From JBAZLV01 sp041650055 (lineage in GTDB: Bacteria > Nitrospirota > UBA9217), in NCBI GenBank assembly GCA_041650055.1, contig JBAZLV010000004.1, positions 39,194 through 103,193 on the forward strand: a stretch of DNA of 64,000 bases, in the 5' to 3' direction. How positions within the stretch are numbered: position 1 is the stretch's first letter; every line of letters starts with the position of its first letter. The translations under genes were made by a program, and so were the position numbers. The notes under the pieces were generated by a model. The model searched no databases and was not told the DNA's origin. It saw only the letters and a program-made list of their open reading frames with translations. Shown here in pieces: positions 8,514 through 16,474 of this stretch.

Positions 8514-8538
8514 AACAGGCTATTTCTCAATATGAAAT

Positions 8539-8571
8539 AGACCGGCGAGCCGTATGCAAGCTCACCGGTCT
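8539..8571 (-). terminator. Hairpin terminator after the secreted protein pair
   Basis: A 12 bp nearly perfect stem (AGACCGGTGAGC / GCTCGCCGGTCT on the minus strand) with a 9 nt loop lies 28 nt past the stop of the 8599-9666 gene. The following sequence is only moderately T-rich. Confidence 0.6.
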
Positions 8572-8598
8572 CTGTAGTTGTTCACGTTTGCTTATTGC

Positions 8599-9666
8599 TT
8601 ACTTTTTTCTCGGTCCGGCCAAAGGAGCTGCAAGGTCACGTTTTTGCTCTTTATTCAAAAGCTTCAACGTTTGCGGCCACTTTTCATCCAGGATCACTTC
8701 TTCTCCTGCTGGAATAAAATCTATATGAGAGGATAGTAAATGCCCGGAATTGCGATCTCGTTCATGTGCTTTTTGATTAACCATCTTCTTTTCCGAATAG
8801 CTGACAAGACAAGCTGACTGCACGACCGACTGTCGGTTATGCTTGCGAGCGCCTGCATCAAAGAGTCCGCATTCAAATCGCTTTACGATAACGTTCGGGG
8901 AATCAAGCGGCACCGTAGTCAGTTTTTTTGCCCTGCTCTTAATCCCTTCGAGTGGCAATACCTTCTGAATCTTGCTGACTTGTTTATACTTCGGCCAGTC
9001 AAAATCAAATCCGAATGGTGTTCCCTCGTTATCAAACATGATGGCAATTTTGGAACCTGGACCAACAATGGATACATTATTTATCGTACGGGTAAACACA
9101 ACGGTGTTTGCATACACTTTTTCTTCAGGCTTTGAAATTCCTTCTTTCGCTTCTGCAACGCCACCAATGGCATACTCAGTAAACGAAGGGACCAAATCCT
9201 CACCTTTATCTAACTGAATATATCGTGACAAATTCGCTTTGACAAATTGTCTTCCCAAAGTTTCAAGCCTCTCCTGGGAAAGACGTGATGATACCGGAAG
9301 ACCGTTCTCCTTCTTGTTTTCCAAATACCCGTAATTACGGTAGCGAACACCACTCCCATCATTGCTTACATCGAGGAACCAGCCAGCGCCGACAATGGAC
9401 ACATGATTTCTTCTGGTTTTTCTCTCGATTTTTCCTGCTGTAGTAATCGGCGTCTTCGCCTTCTTGAATTGATCCAGGAGCGCCTTTGATACGGCTTCTT
9501 TCCCGGGACCAGGAACCCGTTCCAAAAGAGTCACTTCTTTTTGTCCGATCCCTTCTTTGTTCGATCGTTTTTCCAAATCAATCCGCTGTTGAAAATCCGC
9601 AGCATTGGCAAATGAACAAAACAGAAGCGTCACCAGAAGCGCCGCTAATTTTTTTAACCTATTCAT
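8599..9666 (-). CDS. Exported protein of unknown function
   Basis: This 355-residue product has a signal peptide (MNRLKKLAALLVTLLFCSFANAA). The mature part has segments such as HVSIVGAGWFLDVSNDGSGV and NNVSIVGPGSKIAIMFDN followed by a KLTTVPLDSPNV region. I recall a similar 'VGPG-K-I-V-F' module as the N-terminal half of longer DUF6345-type proteins, whose C-terminal half resembles the gene directly upstream; that link is inference. It has no recognisable catalytic motif. AGGAGG lies 4 nt before the ATG. It is probably cotranscribed with 9719-10507 (52 nt gap). Confidence 0.6.
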   Translation of the reverse strand: MNRLKKLAALLVTLLFCSFANAADFQQRIDLEKRSNKEGIGQKEVTLLERVPGPGKEAVSKALLDQFKKAKTPITTAGKIERKTRRNHVSIVGAGWFLDVSNDGSGVRYRNYGYLENKKENGLPVSSRLSQERLETLGRQFVKANLSRYIQLDKGEDLVPSFTEYAIGGVAEAKEGISKPEEKVYANTVVFTRTINNVSIVGPGSKIAIMFDNEGTPFGFDFDWPKYKQVSKIQKVLPLEGIKSRAKKLTTVPLDSPNVIVKRFECGLFDAGARKHNRQSVVQSACLVSYSEKKMVNQKAHERDRNSGHLLSSHIDFIPAGEEVILDEKWPQTLKLLNKEQKRDLAAPLAGPRKK

Positions 9667-9718
9667 ACTTCCTCCTATCCAAATATCAAGATCAATACCA
9701 TGAAACGCATATCATGAC

Positions 9719-10507
9719 TTACAGATTATTCCAATACCAATAGCAGTAATAGCTAATACTTCCATCTCTAAGACGAGGATAGGACGGATAATTCTGCCAC
9801 TTCATGGTATCCCGTCTGTTCCCACAATCAGCTGCACTTGATCCGGTGGCCATCACGGTAGCATCCTGTGACGTGGCCCAGTCAGAAACTCCATCTTTCC
9901 ATGACCACTTGATACTATTCTTTTTCTGAAGATTGTCCGCGAAATCTTCACCAACTTCGTCAGTGGTAATGCCATCATACAGTTTGTCATGACTTCCTAC
10001 CGCAATACGCAATCCGCCACGAAAAATCGATCCCATCCGTGTCCACATTTTTCCATCATTGAATTTCAGGGTCTCGCAGGAATAAGTCGCCAAAATACTT
10101 AATCCATACGAATCATCTCCAAGACGCATTTGTGAAGAATTCGCGAGCATGTTTTGATCCCACATTGCCCAGACCGAAATATCGCCCCATGCACCACCAT
10201 GGGTACTTGCATAAAAGAGGTTCACATTATCAAGCGTTCCCGAGTCTCCTCCCTCTTCCCACCACCACTCGGCGCCATGCAGATTATAATAAAAAACCTT
10301 GGTATCCGTATCATCAAGTTCATTATTAAACCAACCGCATCGATTCCACGTATAATCAAGCGTTGTCTGCCAGCCGTTCTGATACTCTTTCTGACAACCG
10401 GTTCCGAAACGTGCCTTTGCCCAGGCAGTATTAAAATCGGCAGCAACCATATAAAATGCAGCAATAATGATTAGTGTTAATAGCTTTACAAACTTTTTAC
10501 TTTTCAT
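9719..10507 (-). CDS. Exported DUF6345-like protein, possible caspase-fold (clan CD) hydrolase
   Basis: The 262-residue product has a signal peptide (MKSKKFVKLLTLIIIAAF..., cut near AWAK). The mature protein is rich in Trp and Tyr. Two features stand out: VNLFYASTHGGAWGD (strand followed by His-Gly) and GLSILATYSCETLKF (strand followed by Cys). This order and spacing (about 50 residues) are those of the His-Gly/Cys dyad in clan CD peptidases such as gingipains and caspase-like proteins. The family name DUF6345 is from memory and the catalytic role is inference. The start at 10507 has GGAGG 6 nt upstream. It is the first gene of a two-gene unit with 8599-9666. Confidence 0.6.
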   Translation of the reverse strand: MKSKKFVKLLTLIIIAAFYMVAADFNTAWAKARFGTGCQKEYQNGWQTTLDYTWNRCGWFNNELDDTDTKVFYYNLHGAEWWWEEGGDSGTLDNVNLFYASTHGGAWGDISVWAMWDQNMLANSSQMRLGDDSYGLSILATYSCETLKFNDGKMWTRMGSIFRGGLRIAVGSHDKLYDGITTDEVGEDFADNLQKKNSIKWSWKDGVSDWATSQDATVMATGSSAADCGNRRDTMKWQNYPSYPRLRDGSISYYCYWYWNNL

Positions 10508-11056
10508 AGAAATCCTCCTCAATAAGATAAAATCACTGCTTAATATTGTTTCGGTAAATTGCCTCCTTTCTGGGAAATAGCAGATATCTGCATTAACCCT
10601 CCCTTCTCTCTTTGCCTATGCTAAAGCTCTATTTCGTATTTGGGGTGGTTTACAATGAGAAGTGAATAGTAGTTGCGTTTAGCAAGAATTAGCCTAAGCC
10701 GATCGATCAAGACGTAAAATACTCTCCAGTCATTCATTAATGTCACAAGTTGATAAATTTGTTTACTGAAGGATTAAAGCAATAATTTATAACTATTACC
10801 GAAAAGAGCTGCACTGTCAATCACCATACATGGGTATTTTATGGGTATATAGAAAGTTGCATTGATTGTTTTTTCAAATACTTGGTTGTTGTAGATATGA
10901 AAAAATGCGCACTTATAAATATAGGGGACTATAGGATGTCACGTCTTTTTCAGGATACAAACAGATGTCTGATAAGGATGCCTGATGGGAACTAACAATG
11001 CGTTAGAGTATTTTAGAGTATTCAAGTGTCAGAGGGATAGATGCAGAATATCCATT
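10508..11056. other. Intergenic region, mostly without recognised features
   Basis: No convincing gene lies in this 549-base divergent gap. A weak leftward promoter candidate is at 10792-10820. A short GGATGCCTGATG motif near 10977 resembles the repeat upstream of pstS at 12497. The rest is AT-rich. Confidence 0.6.
10792..10820 (-). promoter_or_regulatory. Candidate promoter for the 10507 gene
   Basis: TTGACA (10815-10820), a 17 nt spacer and AATAGT (10792-10797) read leftward. The -10 is poor and the implied leader is about 280 nt, so support is moderate. Confidence 0.35.
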
Positions 11057-11094
11057 CTGAGTTCACAGTTCAGCGTCACCGAAATTTCTTTCTT

Positions 11095-11128
11095 TTGCAA
11101 TATTTCTGTAACAGTCATACGATATAAA
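11095..11128 (+). promoter_or_regulatory. PhoB box and -10 of psiE
   Basis: Two 7-mers, TTGCAAT (11095) and CTGTAAC (11106), start 11 bp apart, the layout of a Pho box (consensus CTGTCAT-N4-CTGTCAC). A TATAAA -10 follows at 11123-11128, 10 nt after the second repeat. The same geometry is found ahead of pstS. Confidence 0.75.
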
Positions 11129-11175
11129 GATTCTGACAACAATAATAAGAAACGTTCCTGATAGAAAGGAATTCA

Positions 11176-11610
11176 GTGTATTACTTTAATAAAATCGCAG
11201 ACAGCTTAATCAAGCTCATGATTCCCCTGGTTGTCCTCGCCCTTATGATGGGAATTGCGCGGCTCGTTCTCGACTTGCGCACGGTGTTCGGAAGCCAGAC
11301 CATCGCGATAGCCTTTGATATGATGGTGACGAACATCCTTTCGATGTTTATTGTGATTGAACTGCTGCGGAGTGTCATGGAATACTTTGCCGTGCATCGT
11401 CTGAAGATAACATTTATCATTGATGCCGCGCTGGTCTTTGTGCTCCGTGAAGTGATGGTAGAGCTCTATCGGCATTCGTTGCAAACAACCTCGATTTTAG
11501 CTCTTTCGGCTTTAATCCTCGTAATGGGCTGCCTCCGAACGCTTGCAGTCGTATTTTCACCTGAAAATTATCTGGAAAAGGAAGAAAAACAATATGGCGG
11601 ACAGCGTTGA
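11176..11610 (+). CDS. psiE: PsiE-family phosphate-starvation-inducible membrane protein
   Basis: The 144-residue protein has four hydrophobic segments with the PsiE layout, including FIVIELLRSVMEYF, LKITFIIDAALVFVLREVMVEL (in part) and ALSALILVMGCLRTL. PsiE of E. coli is an inner-membrane protein induced by phosphate starvation; its biochemical role is unknown. The start is GTG at 11176, with GAAAGGA 5 nt upstream. A PhoB box lies about 50-80 nt upstream, matching that of pstS, so PhoB control is likely. The gene overlaps the start of a 34-residue membrane peptide gene. Confidence 0.85.
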   Translation: MYYFNKIADSLIKLMIPLVVLALMMGIARLVLDLRTVFGSQTIAIAFDMMVTNILSMFIVIELLRSVMEYFAVHRLKITFIIDAALVFVLREVMVELYRHSLQTTSILALSALILVMGCLRTLAVVFSPENYLEKEEKQYGGQR

Positions 11611-11698
11611 CAAAAATCGGGCATCATTTGTAGCAGAAATTTTTTTACTGCTCGCTTTGATAGCTGGCATCCTCTTCCTGATAGTATATTGGAAATAA
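11594..11698 (+). CDS. Small single-span membrane peptide (34 residues)
   Basis: An ATG at 11594 opens a 34-codon frame that overlaps the last 17 nt of psiE. The product starts MADSVDKNRASF and then has one hydrophobic stretch (EIFLLLALIAGILFLIVYW) ending in Lys. GGAAGAA lies 7 nt upstream of the start, and the overlap suggests translational coupling to psiE. The layout is that of a small single-pass membrane protein, possibly a partner of PsiE in phosphate starvation (inference). I recognise no family. Confidence 0.5.
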   Translation: MADSVDKNRASFVAEIFLLLALIAGILFLIVYWK

Positions 11699-11724
11699 TG
11701 AAGAAATAATTTATACAGGAGTTT

Positions 11725-12357
11725 TCAACGCCGAACAATCAGCAACGTGCGCCGCTCGCCATTCTCTACCGCTCGTTGAACCTGATCCCCGCACCCTTCA
11801 CCATACACCTGCTCGATCGTTTCAATGAATCCGGGGCTCATCGTGCGAGAACCTGGCTCTTGCCGGACATTGCAGCTGAACAGAAATGCATCATCGATCA
11901 TTCCTAAAACCTCGTCACCGTCCGAGAAGTGCATGGGCCAGAGCATGCAAACCTTCGGCTTTACCTGTTCCAAAGGCAAACCAAGAGTAAGAGCAACGGT
12001 GTGCAAGGAGCAATGGGTCCGGTGATCAGACCAATAGGCAAAGACACAGAGCCCATTCTCGTTTGTGTCAATTGAAAAAAGACCCGGTTCCTCCTCTTCG
12101 AATACATTATCGTATCCTCCGATGGTCAGAAGATGAGGACAGAATTTGACAACCTCGGGCAGAACCTTAATGATTTTCTTTATCTCTGCCGTGGTAACGC
12201 ATACCTCATACGACGCGCAGCAGCATTTCTCTCCCTTGACGCAGCCGTTGCAGTGGTTCTCGAGCTGCAGGAGCGACTCAATGTCAACATCTACGCTATT
12301 TCGTTGATGTTGGGGCAATTGCTTTTGACGATGCTTTTCAGGTCGGCTTGATTTCAT
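11725..12357 (-). CDS. Cysteine-cluster protein (YkgJ/DUF3109-like)
   Basis: This 210-residue protein has many cysteines: CNGCVKGEKCCCASYEVC near residue 36, then single Cys in FCPHLL, GLCVFAY, THCSLH, KVCMLWP and FSCNV. The C-x2-C-x5-CC pattern resembles the YkgJ/DUF3109 cysteine-cluster families, thought to bind zinc or an Fe-S cluster. The call is by motif only. It is transcribed against psiE and pst, so it is an insertion in the phosphate locus rather than part of the operon. No ribosome site is visible before the ATG at 12357. Confidence 0.6.
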   Translation of the reverse strand: MKSSRPEKHRQKQLPQHQRNSVDVDIESLLQLENHCNGCVKGEKCCCASYEVCVTTAEIKKIIKVLPEVVKFCPHLLTIGGYDNVFEEEEPGLFSIDTNENGLCVFAYWSDHRTHCSLHTVALTLGLPLEQVKPKVCMLWPMHFSDGDEVLGMIDDAFLFSCNVRQEPGSRTMSPGFIETIEQVYGEGCGDQVQRAVENGERRTLLIVRR

Positions 12358-12496
12358 AGGACAGTAAGAAAGAGATCAAGATAGAGTGAACATCAGCCAT
12401 TCGTCGAGAAACGGTGTTTTTTTCAACTTCAGTTTCTCAATCGAGCGAGTTCAAGAGTATCATAAGTAAATTGGAAATTAAAGGGGGAAGTCATAA

Positions 12497-12530
12497 AGAT
12501 GCCTGATGCAGGATGCCGGATACCGGATGG
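12497..12530. repeat. GGATGCCGGATACCGGAT-type tandem repeat
   Basis: Short GGAT units in near tandem (gatgcctgatgcaggatgcc, then ggataccggatgg). A longer copy is at 53173-53236 and a fragment near 10977. It is intergenic and non-coding, one of the dispersed repeat families here. Confidence 0.6.
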
Positions 12531-12579
12531 TAAAAAAAATCTGAGTTCATAGATTCACTGTCACCGGAATTTCTTCCTC

Positions 12580-12613
12580 TTGTAATATTCCTGTAACATT
12601 TCCCTTGTATAAA
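12580..12613 (+). promoter_or_regulatory. PhoB box and -10 of pstS
   Basis: TTGTAAT (12580) and CTGTAAC (12591) are 11 bp apart, with TATAAA at 12608-12613, 10 nt after the second repeat. About 60 bp from 12541 onward resemble 11057-11118 ahead of psiE, so the two control regions share ancestry. Confidence 0.8.
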
Positions 12614-12649
12614 CAAACCATGATACTCTTATCTCAAGGAGGAACCAGA

Positions 12650-13657
12650 ATGAAAAGAACATTATTTCTATCATTGATTGCAGTTTTAGCATTCGCAACA
12701 CCAGTATTCGCCCAGGAAACCGTGAACGGAGCCGGTGCAACATTCCCTGCCCCACTCTATATCGCATGGGCGTATGAGTATAATAAAGTGAGCGGAGTAA
12801 AACTTAATTATCAATCAGTAGGTTCTGGTGCCGGCCAGCGCCAGATCGTCGAACGGACAATTGATTTCGGCGCTTCCGACGATCCTCTTCCTTCAGAGAA
12901 ACTTGCAAAAGACAACCTGATTCAATTTCCTACTGTTATTGGGGGCATAACCCTTGTCGTGAATATACCCGGTGTTAAATCAGGCGAGATGAAGCTTGAT
13001 CCCACGGTGTTAAGCAAAACTTTTCTCGGGGAAATAAAAACATGGGACGATGCACAGATTAAAAAACTAAACCCTGGCCTGAATCTTCCTTCAACGCCGA
13101 TCACCGTTGTTCATCGTTCGGATGGATCAGGGACTACGGCTATTTTCACTCACTATCTCGCAGAAGTCTCGCCTGCCTGGAAAACCAAGGTTGGTGAAGG
13201 TAAGTCAGTATCCTGGCCTATTGGAATAGGTGGCAAGGGGAATGAAGGCGTTGCCAATTATGTAAAAATGACCCCCAATTCAATCGGGTATGTCGAATTT
13301 GCTTATGCAAAACAGAACAAACTCGTATATACGAAGCTCAGGAACAAAGCGGGAAATTTTGTAGAACCGAATTTCGAATCATTCGAGAATGCGGCAGAAA
13401 CCGGGAATTTTTACCCCAAAAAAGATTTCCACGTCTGGCTTACGAATTCGCCGGGCAAAACTTCCTGGCCTATTGCAGGTGCCACTTTTATCCTGCTTGC
13501 AAAAGACAAAAAAGATGTCAATCGTAAAGCAGTAAAATTCTTTAACTGGGCATATACAAACGGAGATACTACTGCAAAAAATCTCGTGTATATTCCCTTG
13601 CCGAAAACATTGAAAGACAAAGTACGAGCATATTGGAAATCAAAAGGCATTCAGTAA
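12650..13657 (+). CDS. pstS: Phosphate ABC transporter substrate-binding protein
   Basis: The 335-residue protein has a signal peptide (MKRTLFLSLIAVLAFATPVFA) and the PstS signatures: GAGATFPAPLYIAWAYEY, YQSVGSGAGQRQI, FGASDDPL, VVHRSDGSGTTAIFTHYL. These residues line the phosphate site. It delivers periplasmic phosphate to PstCA. AGGAGG lies 7 nt before the ATG at 12650. It is the first gene of pstSCAB-phoU, under a PhoB box. Confidence 0.97.
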   Translation: MKRTLFLSLIAVLAFATPVFAQETVNGAGATFPAPLYIAWAYEYNKVSGVKLNYQSVGSGAGQRQIVERTIDFGASDDPLPSEKLAKDNLIQFPTVIGGITLVVNIPGVKSGEMKLDPTVLSKTFLGEIKTWDDAQIKKLNPGLNLPSTPITVVHRSDGSGTTAIFTHYLAEVSPAWKTKVGEGKSVSWPIGIGGKGNEGVANYVKMTPNSIGYVEFAYAKQNKLVYTKLRNKAGNFVEPNFESFENAAETGNFYPKKDFHVWLTNSPGKTSWPIAGATFILLAKDKKDVNRKAVKFFNWAYTNGDTTAKNLVYIPLPKTLKDKVRAYWKSKGIQ

Positions 13658-13736
13658 CTCTCAACTCAGCGCCGACTCAAACAATGTTGGTTTAAGCCTG
13701 TCGTTTAAACAATTTTCGTCATAAGGAGCACTGGTA

Positions 13737-14678
13737 GTGGCGATCATACCGAAAAAAAATCCTCTGGATATGACCTTTTCCCTGATTACTGCGATCGCAT
13801 CGCTTTCTGTCATTTTTATTATCATCGGCATCTTCTGGATCCTGATCAAAGAATCGTCGCTTGCCATGAGCAAATTCGGAATCATTCAATTCTTGACTTC
13901 AACCGCATGGAATCCCGTTCTTGAGATGTTCGGTGCCGCAACGAACATCTACGGAACGTTTGTTACCACGGCGCTGGCTCTTGTTTTTGCAGTGCCTACG
14001 GCTGTAGGAATTGCGATCTTTGTTACGGAAGTTGCGCCGAACTTCTTGAAAGGGCCTATCGGGATTGCCATTGAGCTTCTTGCAGCCATTCCGAGTATCA
14101 TTTACGGAATGTGGGGTCTCTTTACCCTTGCTCCGATCATGAGCAAATACATTGAGCCCGCGCTCCAGAACTCGCTCGGGAAGTTGCCAGTCTTTGAAAT
14201 TCTATTCCGAGGTACTCCTCTGGGAATCGACATTCTTACCGCAAGTGTTATCTTGAGTATTATGATCATTCCTTTCACGGCAAGTATCGCACGAGATTCC
14301 TTTAACCTCACACCATCCATCGTAAAAGAATCAGCGTATGCCATAGGAGCGACGAAATGGGAGGTGATCAAAAATGTAGTCCTTCCTTATTCAAAACTCG
14401 GGGTATTCGGTGGGGTCGTGTTGTCGCTGGGACGGGCGCTGGGCGAAACCATGGCAGTCGCCTTTGTCTTAGGTAATAGCCATAAAATAGCAACCTCGTT
14501 CTTCGATGCTGCTGCGACGATTACGGTCACGCTGGCAAATGAATTTACAGAAGCTGATAGTGACATATATCTTTCAGCATTGTTTTATCTTGCATTGGTT
14601 CTGTTTGTGCTGAGTTTTGTTATTTTGGCAATCGCCAAGCTTTTTCTGCTGCGGGCAGAGGAAAAATACTCGAGATGA
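13737..14678 (+). CDS. pstC: Phosphate ABC transporter permease PstC
   Basis: The 313-residue inner-membrane permease has six predicted spans. The binding-protein-dependent transport signature near the C-terminal third reads AYAIGATKWEVIKNVVLPYS, followed by GRALGETMAVAFVLG. Together with PstA it forms the phosphate channel. The start is GTG at 13737, with AAGGAG about 9 nt upstream. It lies 79 nt after pstS. Confidence 0.95.
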   Translation: MAIIPKKNPLDMTFSLITAIASLSVIFIIIGIFWILIKESSLAMSKFGIIQFLTSTAWNPVLEMFGAATNIYGTFVTTALALVFAVPTAVGIAIFVTEVAPNFLKGPIGIAIELLAAIPSIIYGMWGLFTLAPIMSKYIEPALQNSLGKLPVFEILFRGTPLGIDILTASVILSIMIIPFTASIARDSFNLTPSIVKESAYAIGATKWEVIKNVVLPYSKLGVFGGVVLSLGRALGETMAVAFVLGNSHKIATSFFDAAATITVTLANEFTEADSDIYLSALFYLALVLFVLSFVILAIAKLFLLRAEEKYSR

Positions 14679-14696
14679 AACTATCGTAATGCCAAA

Positions 14697-14808
14697 ATGA
14701 CAAATCCAAAGTTCAAATCAATGTCAAAAATCAAAGATCAAACGTTTGGCATTTGTTTCATTTGAACTTTATTTGAATTTTGGATTTTGTAATTTGAAAT
14801 TGAAGAAT
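14697..14808. repeat. AT-rich AAATTCCAAA-type imperfect inverted repeat
   Basis: Between pstC and pstA the 110 nt read as alternating CAAA and TTTG words (caaatccaaagttcaaatc ... tttgaattttggattttg), forming an imperfect palindrome. Similar segments are at 29772-29870, 54418-54540 and 57184-57216. It interrupts an operon, so it must be transcribed through. Confidence 0.6.
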
Positions 14809-14809
14809 T

Positions 14810-15652
14810 ATGACTATTCAACAAAAACGAAAACTTGAAGGCATTGTCGCCCTCACTCTCAGCTCTTTGGCTGCTACAGCAGGCTTGTTCTGGCTCGTAT
14901 TCATACTGGGAGACGTGATCATTCACGGGATCGGAGCACTCAATATAACCCTTTTTCTGAACGATCCTGTCCCTCCCGGCATTGAAGGCGGCGGCCTGCG
15001 ACATGCGTTTCTCGGTCAGCTCATGATAACGTTTTTTGCAACCTTAATCGGTGTCCCGGTCGGCGTACTGGGCGGCACCTTTCTCGCGGAATACGCTCGT
15101 AGAACGAAATTTTCAAGGGTCATAAGCGTCTTATCCGATATCATTGTGAGCGTACCCTCCATTGTCATTGGAACGTTTATTTATGCGCTGCTCGTTAAAC
15201 CGTTGGGTCATTTCAGCGGATGGGCAGGCGCCATCGCGCTTTCAATCATTATGATACCGGTTGTGCTCAGGACAACCGAGGACATGCTTTCCATGGTGCC
15301 ATGGACTCTGCGAGAGGCAGCGTTCGCTCTCGGAGCTCCTTACTACAAGGTCATCATGCAAGTCGTATATCGGGGAGCAGCTACCGGCATATTGACCGGC
15401 ATTCTCCTCTCGATTGCCCGTGTCGCAGGAGAAACAGCCCCTTTGCTGTTCACCTCATTCAATAATAATTTCTTTTCTCTCGATATGAATAGACCGATCG
15501 CCTCGCTTACGGTCACCATATTCCAATATGCCATGGGCCCGTATGAATCCTGGCATCAACAGGCATGGGCTGCTGCATTCGTAATCATGCTGTTTATTCT
15601 CATCCTTACATTACTGGAAAGGCTTATTTTAAAATGGAGATACAAAAGTTGA
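14810..15652 (+). CDS. pstA: Phosphate ABC transporter permease PstA
   Basis: The 280-residue permease has six spans and the signature REAAFALGAPYYKVIMQVVY (in part), then ARVAGETAPLLFTSF. It pairs with PstC. No strong ribosome site is seen at 14810; the start is preceded by an AT-rich repeat. The 3' end overlaps pstB by 19 nt, so the two are translationally coupled. Confidence 0.95.
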   Translation: MTIQQKRKLEGIVALTLSSLAATAGLFWLVFILGDVIIHGIGALNITLFLNDPVPPGIEGGGLRHAFLGQLMITFFATLIGVPVGVLGGTFLAEYARRTKFSRVISVLSDIIVSVPSIVIGTFIYALLVKPLGHFSGWAGAIALSIIMIPVVLRTTEDMLSMVPWTLREAAFALGAPYYKVIMQVVYRGAATGILTGILLSIARVAGETAPLLFTSFNNNFFSLDMNRPIASLTVTIFQYAMGPYESWHQQAWAAAFVIMLFILILTLLERLILKWRYKS

Positions 15653-16416
15653 CCTCACATCAGATTGAAATCGAGGTGAAAAATCTTGATTTTTATTACG
15701 GGGGAGATTCCAGAGCACTGCACGACATCTCGCTCCCAATCTACAAGCATAATGTCACTGCCTTGATCGGGCCTTCAGGCTGCGGGAAAACAACGCTTCT
15801 CCGATGTTTCAACCGCATGCATGATCTTTATCCGCATCACCGATATGAGGGTGAAATATTTTTTCAGGGCACCGACATTCTGGGCAACGGCATTGATCTG
15901 ATACATCTGAGAAGCCGTATCGGAATGGTTTTTCAGAAGCCCACTCCCTTTCCGATGTCGATAGCGGATAATATTGCCTATGGGCTTCGGCTAAAAGGAA
16001 TCAAGAACAAAAGCGAATTGACCGGCCGTATTGAACAAGCATTGCGAGACTCCGCTCTCTGGAATGAGGTGAGAGATAAATTGAATGCAAGCGCGTATGA
16101 ACTTTCCGGAGGTCAGCAACAGCGGCTCGTGATCGCCCGGGAAATGGCGGTAGAACAGGAGGTTCTTTTGTTCGATGAACCAACATCGGCTCTTGATCCC
16201 CTTTCAACGGCCAAGATCGAGGAGCTTGTCGTAACGCTGAAAAAGAACATCTCAATCATTATCGTGACCCACAATATGCAGCAGGCTGCACGCGTATCGG
16301 ATATGACCGGATTCATGTATATGGGCGAACTGATCGAATACGGGACCACTGAAAAAATATTCACGAATCCGGATAAGAAACAAACAGACGACTATATCAC
16401 GGGAAAATTCGGCTAA
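15634..16416 (+). CDS. pstB: Phosphate ABC transporter ATP-binding protein
   Basis: The 260-residue ATPase has Walker A GPSGCGKTT, the PstB-specific Q-loop region GMVFQKPTPFPMSI, the ABC signature LSGGQQQRLVIARE, Walker B VLLFDEPTSALDP and the H-loop IIVTHN. The ATG at 15634 lies within the last codons of pstA; an upstream in-frame start at 15565 would add 23 residues with no family match. It drives phosphate import by PstCA. Confidence 0.97.
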   Translation: MEIQKLTSHQIEIEVKNLDFYYGGDSRALHDISLPIYKHNVTALIGPSGCGKTTLLRCFNRMHDLYPHHRYEGEIFFQGTDILGNGIDLIHLRSRIGMVFQKPTPFPMSIADNIAYGLRLKGIKNKSELTGRIEQALRDSALWNEVRDKLNASAYELSGGQQQRLVIAREMAVEQEVLLFDEPTSALDPLSTAKIEELVVTLKKNISIIIVTHNMQQAARVSDMTGFMYMGELIEYGTTEKIFTNPDKKQTDDYITGKFG

Positions 16417-16474
16417 TGACATCCAGCTCTGCAAAGCATATTTGTATTCGGTTTTATCACATAAGGAGGATACT

